A stretch of 64,000 nt of DNA, from the NCBI GenBank assembly GCA_024305745.1, contig JAHRBS010000013.1:806001-870000 (forward strand), written 5' to 3'. Below, in pieces: positions 10,820 to 20,935 of the stretch (positions are counted from its first letter, which is position 1; the number at the start of each line of letters is the position of its first letter). The translations under genes and the position numbers were made by a program. The notes beneath the pieces are model-generated. The model was not told where the DNA came from and searched no databases. It worked only from the letters and a program-made list of their open reading frames with translations. The stretch is from Polyporus tsugae (lineage: Eukaryota; Basidiomycota; Agaricomycetes; Polyporales; Polyporaceae).

Positions 10820-10914
10820 CTCACGATGCAGTCGTGTGGTCAAAGCATATAAGAAATTGCATTGGGTAAGGGTTAGCCCACACTCACTGCACCCGGCGGT
10901 TCTCTTCTTGCGAC
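10820..10914 (+). promoter_or_regulatory. Promoter block, Cys-rich family member
   Basis: GATGCAGTCGTGTG at about 10825-10838 and CATATAA at about 10846-10852 match, in order and spacing, the blocks upstream of the starts at 8415 and 20795. TATA to ATG is about 67 bp. Confidence 0.65.
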
Positions 10915-11330
10915 ATGGGGTATGTCGATTCCGGCTCAGCTTCCATGGGTTCGAGTACTGATCGTCGACTATCCAGGATCCTGCTATCCACCGTATTAGG
11001 CACGTCGTTGATTTCAATGAAAGCCAGTCCAACAGACACGGCTGACATGCGTCTCCGTCCAGGTCTACTGGTGTGCCTGTTGTCAGCCGTCGGCGGCTTG
11101 CTTTCCGGCCTTGTGGGACTCCTCACATTCATCTTGGCAGGTGTGTAGCCAACGTTTCATATCGCGCCGTCGCTGAAGGTTTAACAACGTTTCCGCAGCG
11201 GTTGTATATATTTTAGGACGGCTCCTCTCCTGCTTAACCTGCGGAATGTGTCCATGTTGTGGGTGAGCATATTGTAGTGTGCTGTGTGTGTCGAGGACGC
11301 AAGCTGACTGACCTTCCTAGGGGACTATGA
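10915..11330 (+). CDS. Short membrane-anchored member of the Cys-rich family
   Basis: By comparison with its paralogues the exons are 10915-10919, 10977-10999, 11063-11140, 11199-11262 and 11321-11330, giving 59 residues. MGILLSTVLGLL carries Gly2/Ser6 as in the paralogues. A hydrophobic, Gly-spaced segment (LLSAVGGLLSGLVGLL) follows, and the end is SCLTCGMCPCCGGL. The 5-, 23- and 78-nt exons are exactly the lengths of the matching exons at 8415-8772. The second intron would use a GC donor (GCACGT) where the paralogue has GTACGT. It is 63 nt, so retention keeps the frame and adds 21 residues. The protein resembles small fungal proteins ending in a SCLTCG cluster and may be the ancestral form, without the array. 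Confidence 0.7.
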
Positions 11331-12426
11331 GCGAGGGGCTCTGGGAGCACCTGAGAGTTCCCGGAGCCCTGAAGACAACACCCACTGGGTACAGGCTGGC
11401 GATCTGGACAGTTCACGTTAGTTCCGCTGCTTCGATACGTGTTCATCACACTGGATTGTATACCCTTTATGATCGGAATGGCATTATGGGCTCTTGAATG
11501 AGGTAGGATCCTTGGGGATAACGCGCGGAAGAACGCCAAGGGGCTAGGACACCTAACTGCCCAGGAGCTACAGTCTATACCCTCACATTCCGTAGCGCTC
11601 ACCAAAGTGTGCTATTGAATGGAGGAGCCAGGATACGCCTTCATCGTGTGGACTTCAGTTCGCCCAGAGATAATAGCACAGAAATGGTCTTGTGAAATGC
11701 GATGGTGTGTGGCGAGAAATTTATGAATTTATGAATTGTCGGAATACTTCATATACGCTACAAACCGTCTGAACGACATGCTGCAGCAATATACTACGTG
11801 GCGATGGACATGTACACTGCCCAAGATGCAAACGGGACGACACGTTACTCACCTATAAAGTTCTCTCCCCAAAACAAATGTTGCACACAATCTTGGGTAG
11901 TCATGCGCTACAGCTCCCTACGACCAGGTTACCACAACGCGAATCATCCGGAAGATAGAAATATTGGTACTCAACGGAAGGCACGCTAACGATTACGGAT
12001 GTTGCCGCACAAACTCCTTTGGAGCAGAACAGAATCCCTGTAAGTTGCTTCCTTGCCACGCATGGCGCGGTAACATGATCTTTGGTGATAAAACGCTCGA
12101 TAAACATGCAACTCACAACGCAAAGCGTCTACTCCATCCACCCGCGTTCCGGTTGTCTTCGGATCGACCGCAATCCTCCGCCATGCGCGCCGGACGTAGG
12201 AAAGGGAAGGTTTGAGAGCTCGAGAGCAGTATAAGTAGACATATGGCCACAGAACGAACTTGTGTACATCTTAGTGGAAAACATATCGATACTACGCAAA
12301 CGTACCTGCCCCAAGCATGAGAGGCATCACCTCCGCCCTTGTGTATTCCCGAACTCCGAGTACGAGGCTGAGTCCAAGAAGACATCGGAAGCGCATAAGC
12401 GGATGAGTAATGAACTGGCTTCGTCT
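11331..12426. other. Intergenic
   Basis: AT-richer sequence between the small Cys protein gene and the 3' end of the convergent RBM25 gene. No gene or repeat was recognised. Confidence 0.45.
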
Positions 12427-15273
12427 TTAGTCGACCATCATCTTCTCCGTGTGAAGGCCTTCTCCGTACGCCATACTCTCGAAGAAGATCTGTCGCCATA
12501 TGCTGATGACGAACTCGGCGGCTTCCTCTTCGAGAACCTGAGGGCAACAAAAAGTTAGCAGAAAGTTTAAACGGAGGAAAGCTTGGGTTAGACAAGGATG
12601 ATGCAATAGGACACGCACCGGCTCGAGACCCTCGATGAGCTTGTGAGGTCCCTTGTGATCTTTCAAGTGTTCTAGGACGAACATAACGAGGTCGTCGTCC
12701 TCCAGTTCGCCAAGGTACTTGGTCATCTGGCGTTTGACGAGGGGTTCGAGCTTGCGGTCGATCATATTCTGTGCTCCGAGTAAGTGACGGAAGGACGAGC
12801 GAGGACCATGATGCACTCACGTCTGAAACACCGTCCCACCGAACCTTGCTCTTGAACAACGTCTCCTTGTCGCGTGGCACCTCCCCCCGGATCTTTTCGA
12901 GTCTCTCCTTCGCCTTTTCCCCACCTTCGGCCAGATCGAGCTTCGGCATTGGCACCTTCCGCTTCCTGATCGCTTCTTCTTCTTCCTCCTCCTGGCCGAA
13001 CACGGCCGCCTTCTCCTTCGGGGCACCCTCCTTCTGCCCTGTCTGAGCGAGCGACACGCTGAGCTTGACGGGCGCACCATCGTCGAGGAGCATCCCCGCT
13101 TTGCGCTGCTCCTCCTGCAGCGCCTGCATCTCGTCCATCTGTCGTGCGAGGAACGCCTCCGACTCCCGCCGCAGGTTGTCCGCCTCCCGCTCCTCATACA
13201 ACCGCGACTCCTCGTCCGCCGCTTGCTCGGTTGCCAGCCGCCGCGTTCGCAGGCTCCGCCACCGTGCACGGTCGGTGTAGAACGGCTCGTCGCTCTCGTC
13301 GTCGTCCCAGACGTCCAGGCGTGCGCGCATCTCTACCCGATCTCGCTCCTCCGCCTCCTTCATTGCACGCTCCCGGGCGATCGCCCGCTCAAGCGCCTGT
13401 ATGCGCGTGCGCTCACGAGGTTCATATCGACGTTCTCGCTGGAAGATGGTGAGTCCTGGAAATCATCATCGCATTCTCCAACGCAAACACTCACGTCTCT
13501 GTACGAGTTCTCCTCATCTCGTCTCCGAGCCTCCCTCCTCTCCTGCTCCAGCTCCTCGTCCGTCTTCCCGGGCCGCACATTCGTCTGTCTGTCCGAGCTC
13601 GGCGTCCGGCCCCCCTCATCCGCCTTGACGAAGCCGACGGGCTTGCTGTACCCCTGCACACCCATTCCGAATCCCTTGGCACCATTGGGAGACTCCGGCT
13701 GGCCCTGCGCCTGGGGCTTGCCCCACTCCCGCACCTTGGGACCCGACGGTGCGGCGAGGACGTTCGGCATCTGCTCGCGCACGTCGCGCATCTTCTCCCG
13801 CTCGCGCTTCGCCGCCCGCTCGCGGAACTGCGCGATCTCGGTCATCACCAGACCGCGTTGGGTCTCGGGCAGGTCGGCTTCCTGCAGATCGTGCAGATGC
13901 GGGGGGATAACGTACTTCTCCCTGTCCAAGAGTCCGCTGCTGGCCGCTTCCGCCGACTTCTTGTTGATGTCGCCGACTAGCACGTCCACCTTCACCTGCG
14001 CCTGGCGCTGCGCCTCGTCGTCCGCCTGATGGGGGTCAGTGCGTTTAGACACCGTTCTATAAATAAGGGCTACGGAATGGCGACACGACCCATGCACACT
14101 GCCACCGGAGACGTATTTGTGAAACACCGTGTCCCATCCCGAGCATATTGTGACGGCCAACGACGACGAAGGTACCAATTGTGTTAGGGGCTGATTACAT
14201 GTCATGATATGCATGTAATCAGCGTATAACGCGTTTCAGCGCCCCACAATTCCCAAGTTATGGCCAATAATCACCATGCAACGACACCAGAGGCATGGAC
14301 TTGTGGGACACCATGTTACATCTTATATCAATCGTGGCCTTTGGCCACTTGGGACAGAGGTGCTGCTTTCCGTCTCAGGCTTGTCGCATGCTGGTTACAT
14401 GTGATAATATGGATGTAACAAGCATGTAAAGCGATTTCTGCGATCCATTGAAAACGCGATTACCATGGGACGTTAGGCAAAACCGCTATCAAATGTGGCC
14501 TTCACGATGCGACACGGTGCCCCACAGGTCCATGCCCCCGGTGCGATGGGACAAGGTTTTTCACACGTCGACGCCTCCGGTGTCCCGCCGAGGGCGTATA
14601 CCACCCCTTTCAAGACTGCAAAGACAAACCTCGCATGCCCTGCTCGGTGTGGTATACGCCTCGGGGGAATATGGCATATCATCACCCGGAGGCAAGCGTC
14701 TACGAGATAGAGTAGGACCACGTACGTCCGTCCGCATTTTCTGCGCTGAGTATGCATCCAGGAACATCTTCGTCCGCTCGTCTGCTTTGACCTGAGATGG
14801 TGGGGATCAACGCGGCACTCGGACAGGATGTAAGGGGGCGGACTCACGAGCAGCTTCTTGTTTACGCATCCATCCTCCAACGCCGGCAACTCCACGTTGT
14901 TCAGGAGGGCCATTGCCCGCAGAGCGCTGTCAGGGTCTTGGAACTCTGCGAATCCGAAGCCCTGGGGCTTGTTTGCGGGAGTGATAAGTCGCTTGAAGGA
15001 CGTGATAGGACCGCATGCCTGCCCCAGCTTCAATATCGCACGATGTCGGTCAATGCAACGGACTGTACGCACCTTGAGCAGCTCATTCAAGAATGAATCC
15101 GTAATTCCACCAGATATCGAGCCAATGAAGAGCGTTGTCGGCTTCGGCTGTGGCGGTACGAAGGCCGGAGGATGCTGCATTTGTTGTTGCGCTGCGAGAG
15201 CCGAAATTGAGGGACCCTGGCCATACGATTGCATAGGAGGACGGAGACCAAGTCCTAACCGATTTTGCTGCAT
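12427..15273 (-). CDS. RBM25: RBM25-type splicing factor (RRM, RE-rich, PWI)
   Basis: The protein opens with a Gln/Pro-rich leader and an RRM (TTLFIGSISGGITDSFLNEL, then GFGFAEFQDPDSALRAM) split by a short intron after LLK. The middle is rich in Arg/Glu (RERRYEPRERTRIQALER, DADNLRRESEAFLARQ-like blocks) with DDDESDEPFYTDR. The C-terminus is a PWI domain (DRKLEPLVKRQMTKYLGEL, VLEEEAAEFVISIWRQIF). This RRM-RE-PWI order defines RBM25, a U1 snRNP-associated nuclear factor that promotes 5' splice-site use. Introns are short except one of 700 nt (14026-14725) filled with inverted and direct repeats. Junctions checked by frame include VSD|NMIDRK and GLEP|VLEEE. The start is the ATG at 15273, and the stop follows HTEKMMVD. 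Confidence 0.9.
14091..14665. repeat. Inverted/direct repeat cluster inside an RBM25 intron
   Basis: Two hairpin units of about 34 nt lie exactly 200 bp apart (14190-14223 and 14390-14423). The first has a perfect 12-bp stem, GCTGATTACATG with CATGTAATCAGC, and similarity between copies continues some 20 bp downstream. Around them are longer inverted arms: 14101-14138 pairs with 14541-14583 (CACCGGAG, GTCCCATC), and 14292-14322 pairs with 14506-14537 (GGCATGGAC, TGTGGG). A further pair is CGTATACCAC near 14595 with GTGGTATACG near 14650. No transposase frame is present. The pattern suits nested MITE-like non-autonomous elements. Confidence 0.65.
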
Positions 15274-15955
15274 ATTCGACGTCGTGATGTGGGAGAGAGT
15301 ACAGGGAGGTTATGGTAGGAGGCAAGATGCTGGGAACGGCGGCGGCTGCTTGGCGGAAGTGGTGAATTATGTCGGAGATTAGGAAAGACGGGTAACGCAT
15401 GAATCTCCGCTTCAAGAATAGTACTCCGACATTTTTAAAGCCCAGGCATCACCTCCAAATTTGAGTGCATATACTCACCCTCCAAAAAACAACTCCGGGC
15501 TCCGACTCCTCCTGAAACCTCCCCGCTAGCGAACCCACACATGCAAACCAACTTTGGATGTCTGGGGAAGTGGGGAAAGGTGCGGACCGCCGCGATCTCA
15601 TACCAATTTCGCTGACCCCCTGTCGATTGGAGTTTGTAGCAAAACATAGGCACATAGAGCGGGCTCAGTGTGCTCTACCCGTTGCGCAAGGTTTATGGCT
15701 GGTTCATGGTGTCAAGGTTGCTCAGTTGTCCAACTTCACCCACCGGATGGAGTGAAAGTGGGTTCCTGAACGACGTCGGGAGAGTGCTGTGCTCCATCCG
15801 CTACTTGGCCCCTCTTGGCCGGCATACGATGGTCAGCAGACCAGCCGCAGCGAAGGTTCCGAAACGGAGGAGATCGCCAGCGGGCCCACGGATTCCCAAG
15901 AGCATCATGAGGTGATGGAAGTGAAAATAGCCGGTGCGCGTCCATCAATTCCGCG
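15274..15955. other. Divergent intergenic region
   Basis: This separates the divergent RBM25 and trehalase genes. No extra gene was seen. Confidence 0.4.
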
Positions 15956-15956
15956 C

Positions 15957-15966
15957 GAGTATATAA
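15957..15966 (+). promoter_or_regulatory. TATA box of the trehalase gene
   Basis: GAGTATATAACATC lies about 75 bp upstream of the ATG at 16037, the usual distance in this window. Confidence 0.5.
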
Positions 15967-16036
15967 CATCTATACCTTCCCTCACATCGACCGACTCGAC
16001 TTTGCACTCGACTCGATCGCCGTTCGGACTGGCAGC

Positions 16037-18878
16037 ATGGTACATTGGTCGGTTCTTGCTCTTTCTTCTGGGCTTCTTCACGGTGCTGTGCGCGCTCTGC
16101 CTCAAGCCTCGGTCAGTAGCGCGACCGCACCGTCCGTCACGTTCTCGACCGCTGTTGCAAGCCCCAGTGCGCCGCTTTCCTCGGCCCTCCCCTCCCAAGT
16201 CGCCTTGCCTCCCAAGCAGGCGTGGTGCCCGAGCGAAATCTTTTGTGCCGGAGAGGTATGTTCCTTGTCCCCTGACGTCAGTGGCGCCGAAATGCAGGAA
16301 GCTGATCGGATGGCCATTGACCGGCCCAGGTGTTACAAACAGTCAACCTTGCTGCCGCATATGCCGACCCCAAGACTTTCGTCGACAAACCCACTTCCAA
16401 ATCTTCTCAAGAGGTCTTGTCTGCATTCGATGCGATCAGCAACACAACTGGCACAGAAGGTGACATCGTGAACTTTATCGACAACAACTTCCGTGGAGAG
16501 GGTCTCGAGCTCGAGGCTGTTGCGCTCGCGAACTTCAACGACAACCCCACCTCCTTAACCAACATCTCCGATCCACTTGTCAAGGCGTTCTCGCAGACCG
16601 TCCATGGGTACTGGAAGCAGCTCGCTCGAAACACCAATCAGAGCGCGCTCTGTCCAGAGGGTACACAGTCAGGGTCCTGCGAGAGCACTCTCATTCCTCT
16701 CAATCACACCTTCGTCGTTCCTGGCGGTCGATTCCGTGAGCAGTGTACGTACGCTCGTCCTTCATTGAATTTATACAGAACTCATACCATCATACAAAGA
16801 CTACTGGGATTCCTACTGGATTGTGCAAGGTCTTATCAAGTCTGGGCTCTACGATGTCGTGAAGGAGACGCTCGAGAACTTCATGGACGAGCTCCAGAAC
16901 TTCGGCTTCATCCCCAACGGCGGCCGCATCTATTGTATGTGCCTCATGGGCGCGCGCATCACCCCCGTACTTACGTCATTTCACAGATCTCAACCGTTCC
17001 CAGCCTCCTCTCTTCATTCACGTAAGTGCGGCGCCGACGTCCAGTGTCTAGCCCTCTCGTTAAAGGACAGTCATGTTCCTGGATGGTCTCAGCGTTCCCT
17101 CGACGAGCGTGGAAGGGCGGTTGAGCGGGGCCGAGTCAGGACTCTCCTGGAACATGACGCTCATTTGACGAGAAGGATTCCATGTGCCGCCGGTCGTCTT
17201 GCATGATATGGAGATGACTGAAACGCCGTTTTGACAGATGCTCTCCGACTATGTTGCGGCCACAAATGACACCTCCGTTCTGGATCGAGGTCTGCCCCTT
17301 GCTGAGAAGGAGCTCGCGTGGTGGGCAACGCACCGCACGGTCAACGTCACGAGCCCCTTCACGAACGCGACTTATGCAATGGCACGATACGCAGTCAACA
17401 ACACTGCGCCACGCCCGGAGTCTTACCTGACTGGTAAGTGTGCATCTGTCTGTTGTGCATGTGAGCGTCTCGCTGACTGTCATTGAAGACTACCTCACTG
17501 CGAACGACCCGACGTTGTCCCCTCTCACTGAGGACGAGCGCTCGAATCTCTACGCCGAGCTCGCGTCTGGTGCCGAGTCCGGCTGGGACTACTCGTCGCG
17601 CTGGGCCAAAGAGCCCTTTGCGGCGACCGCGACGAGCCAGAACCCGATCCTGCGCTCGCTCAACATCCGGAGCATTATCCCCGTCTGCCTGAATAGCATC
17701 CTCTACAAGGCGCATGGCCTCCTTGTTGATCTCTACGACACGCAAAACAACGCGAGCGCGGCCAAGACGCACGAAGATGCAGCCAGTCGCATCCGCACTG
17801 GTATCCTCGACCTTCTGTGGGATGGGGAGAAGCTCGCATTCTACGACTTCAACCTGACCGCGAACGCGCGCAGCACGATCTTCTCCGCTGCGACGTTCTA
17901 CCCTCTCTGGAACGGGATCGTCCCCGACGAAATCGTCGCGTCGAGTCAGAACGCGTTCGGGTTCTTCGCCTCACTCAACATGGTGCTCAACCGCTACAAC
18001 GGCACCTTCCCCGTCACGTTCCTCGAGACGGGTCTGCAATGGTACGCGTCCCGTCATGCTGAGACGTCATGGGATCATGTGTTCTAACTTATCTTTGGAC
18101 TTTTCAGGGATGCCCCCAACGCTTGGCCCCCGCACCAGTACGTTGCGCTCGAGGCGCTCCGTGCGCTTCCTTCGAACGTCTCTGGGGGTGCGCTTCCGAC
18201 GCCCAACGGCGACCAATCGACGTACAACCTGATCCCCGCCAACCAGATCGGCATCGCCGAGGACGCGCTCCCCGTCCAGGCCGTCGCGGGCGGGAAGAAC
18301 GCGAGCAGGACGGGGTCTGCGGCCGACATCAACAAGCTCGATGGCACTGTCGTCAACGGAGGCAACAAGACGGACGGCGAGGGCTGGGCGGCGGCGCTGC
18401 AGCGTGAGCTTGCGAACCGCTACCTCGCGAGTGCGCTGTGCAGCTGGCACGCGACGGGCGGAGAAATCCAGGGTCTCCTCCCCAGGCTGTCGGACAAGGA
18501 GCTGAACGTCACGCAGAGCGTGAACAACACCGGAAACGTGAGCGTGCCTTGCTCCCGTCCGTGTAACGCGTCTGGCTTACTGTATCCGTTCGCGTCCTGT
18601 AGATGTTCGAAAAGTTCTCGATCTCCGATATCGATTCTGCGGGCCGCGGTGGAGAGTACACCGTCCAGGCCGGGTTCGGGTGGACGAACGGCGCGGCGCT
18701 CTGGGTAGCGAGCACCTACGGCGACAAGCTCGTAGCGCCGCAGTGCCCTGACCTCCTTGCGAACGCCGCAGCGACGACGGGCGGTAGTGGCGGCGGCAAG
18801 AACGCTGCTTCGAGCGTGCGCGCCACCCCTGTCATTGCTGGCGCTCTCGCGCTGTTCGCTGCATTGATGGTGCTCTGA
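16037..18878 (+). CDS. GH37 trehalase, GPI-anchored type
   Basis: Eight exons (16037-16255, 16330-16744, 16800-16934, 16987-17021, 17238-17433, 17489-18041, 18108-18537, 18603-18878) splice in frame. The product hydrolyses trehalose to two glucose. A signal peptide (MVHWSVLALSSGLLHGAVRA) precedes the GH37 domain. The two family signatures are present: PGGRFREQYYWDSYW (split at Q|Y by an intron) and LQWDAPNAWPPHQ (split at W). A late GRGGEYTVQAGFGWTNG block is also typical. Many N-glycosylation sites and a C-terminal Gly/Ser stretch followed by a hydrophobic tail (VIAGALALFAALMVL) indicate a GPI-anchored, outer-surface enzyme rather than the cytosolic neutral form. The 216-nt intron at 17022-17237 is longer than the rest and holds a short inverted repeat (GTCATGTTCC with GGAACATGAC). 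Confidence 0.92.
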
Positions 18879-19395
18879 CGTACGGGCGCATGAGTCCATG
18901 ATGCTGTAACTGACGATGTTTACGATGAATTGTGCGATTGGACGACGACGATGATGAAGGAAGGTGTAGGAAAAGTAGTACGACATCCTGAGTACTTATA
19001 CCTATATCCCTTTTCTTGGTGATCTAATGGAACTAAGGCTATCAGCGCCGCTTCAGATCCCTTCCTCGGCCACGGCCCTCATGTTTGACGTTTCGGCCTG
19101 TGAAGTGTGATACAGTTCTGTACACGCTTGGTTTTGGGACATTGCAGATCGCAGTACGCCCTAAGTACATTTGGGTAACGCAGCTCCGACGTCAAATTCA
19201 CCACTTCCAGATTCACGCGCGTCAAACCGTAGTTACCTGCGATATCTCTCTAGTACAGTTAAAAGTCCATGGTCATCACAAAGGGTATATAGCATGAATA
19301 CATAGTCAAGAAGGAGCGTAATCAACTGGAATCATCCATATCGCAAGTCAATACCAAGAAAAATAAGGCGTTGTCTTCAAGAGCTCGGGGAACCC
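18879..19395. other. Convergent intergenic region
   Basis: This lies between the 3' ends of the trehalase and the minus-strand Cys-array gene. No gene was seen. Confidence 0.4.
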
Positions 19396-20795
19396 TCAGC
19401 TCTTCGCGGAGTCCTCCTCGGCGCTACTCTGGAAGGGCCGGTCAATCGTCGCTCGTCATCAACAACTTGAACTATAGCGCTACGAGACACTCACCAGCAG
19501 CATGGGCAGCATCCAGAGGACTTGGACCCGCAGCCGGATGACGTGGACCCACAGCCCGAGCAGGAGTTGTTGCAGGACCCGCAACCGGAACAGCCGTTCT
19601 TGCAGGCCCCGCAAAGGTCTGTGCAGTTACTGCAACAGTCCCCGCAGGTCCCGCAGCAGTCCTTGCACGACCCGCAGCTGCAAGGGCAGGAGCCGCACAG
19701 GTCGGTGCAGTTCTTGCAGCAGTCGGTGCAGGACCCGCAACTCGGGCAGGACTTGCAGCAGTTGCCGCAGGACCCACAAACGTCGGTGCAGTTCTTGCAA
19801 CAGCTACCGCAGGATCCGCAAGCTTCGGTGCAGTTCTTGCAGCAGTCGGTGCAGGATCCGCAGCTAGCCGTGCAGGTCTTGCAGCAGGACTCGCAGGAGG
19901 CGCAACTGGTGGGGCACGACTTGCAACAGTCGTCGCAAGACCCGCAGATGTCGGTGCAGTTCTTGCAACAGTCCGTGCAGGACCCACAGCTAGGGCAGGA
20001 CTTGCAGCAGTCCGTGCAGGACCCGCAGCTAGGGCAGGACTTGCAACAGTCTGTGCACGACCCGCAGCTGGGGCAGGACTTGCAACAGTCGCTACAAGAC
20101 CCGCAAGCGTCCGTGCAGTCCTTCAAGCAGTCCGTGCACGACCCACAGCTGGGACACGACTTGCAACAGTCCGTGCACGACCCACAGCTGGAACACGACT
20201 TGCAACAGTCGGTGCAGGACCCACAGCTAGGGCAGGACTTGCAGCAGTCCGCGCAGGACCCGCAGCTAGGGCAGGACTTGCAACAGTCGCTACAAGACCC
20301 GCAAGCGTTCGTGCAGTCCTTCCAGCAGTCGCTGCATGACCCGCATGACCCGCATGACCCGCAACTGGGACAGGACTTGCAACAGTCGCTGCAAGAGGGG
20401 CAGGACCCGCAGCCTGAACAGGAGGGGCATGAACAAGAGGGACAGGACCCGCAGCCTGAACAGGAGGGACAGGAACAAGAGGGACAGGATCCACAGGACC
20501 CACAGGACCCACAGTTACAGGACCCACAGGCCCCGCATGGTCCACACGGATCCGAGCAGCATTCGCAGAATAGGACCGAGACGAGCGATCCGAGGAAGGA
20601 AAGCAAGGCGCCGACTCCTTGCAACAGGTAGCCCAACGCATCTGTAGGAAGATATACTCAGCGCCATGTCCATTCGACTTCCGTCCACTGGCACTGAACC
20701 CTATTCGGACGTACTGAGCAGGTTCGAAAGTAGGGCACTACATGATCGTTGGTCAGTATCAGTCTCGAGCCAGATAAGAAATCGACGTACCCCAT
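19396..20795 (-). CDS. Membrane-anchored CxxC-array protein with 39-bp tandem repeats
   Basis: Exons are 20791-20795 (ATGGG), 20715-20737 (23 nt), 19495-20641 and a short last exon ending at 19396. The product has about 400 residues. The N-terminus MGALLSNLLNALGYLLQGVG has Gly2/Ser6 and continues hydrophobic (ALLSFLGSLVSVLF) to about residue 42. The rest is a Cys array, about one third Cys, dominated by a 13-residue unit such as CCKSCPSCGSCTD encoded by a 39-bp repeat. The array ends CCPCC at a GTGAGTGTC donor, the same phase and sequence as in the paralogue at 8415. The last acceptor is ambiguous (CAG or CAGAG): the latter gives the tail SAEEDSAKS, the former an immediate stop. An internal ATG at 20636 would skip the myristoylation start and is less likely. 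No function is established. Confidence 0.8.
19540..20520 (-). repeat. Tandem 39-bp coding repeat array
   Basis: Units close to GTGCAGGACCCGCAGCTAGG plus 19 further bases (plus-strand reading) follow each other through much of the exon, with spacer variants. Some neighbouring units are almost identical (for example around 19981-20040 and 20215-20275), which points to recent unit gain by unequal exchange or slippage. Near 20336 a 9-bp unit CCGCATGAC is repeated three times. Confidence 0.8.
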
Positions 20796-20935
20796 GTTGC
20801 AAATCGGAGTAAGAGATGAAGATGAAAGGCGTGCGTTGGATGAGGATTGGCTCCTTCCCGCGACGGTCCTTTATATGTTATGGACACACGACTGCATCCT
20901 GACAAGACATATATGGGTCCAGGTGAGGTGCCAGG
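20796..20935 (-). promoter_or_regulatory. Promoter block, Cys-rich family member
   Basis: On the minus strand CCCATATATGTCTTGTCAGG, GATGCAGTCGTGTG and CATATAAAGGACCGT precede the ATG. TATAAA is at 20870-20875, about 75 bp upstream. The block matches the one at 8284-8340 over some 60 bp although the genes are 11 kb apart and inverted. Confidence 0.75.

Noticed and set aside
19522..20631. 369-codon plus-strand frame rich in Gln, Asp, Pro
   Set aside because: Antisense shadow of the 39-bp Cys repeats (repeated QDPQLGQDLQQS-type units). The minus-strand frame has the conserved N-terminus, splice sites and promoter.
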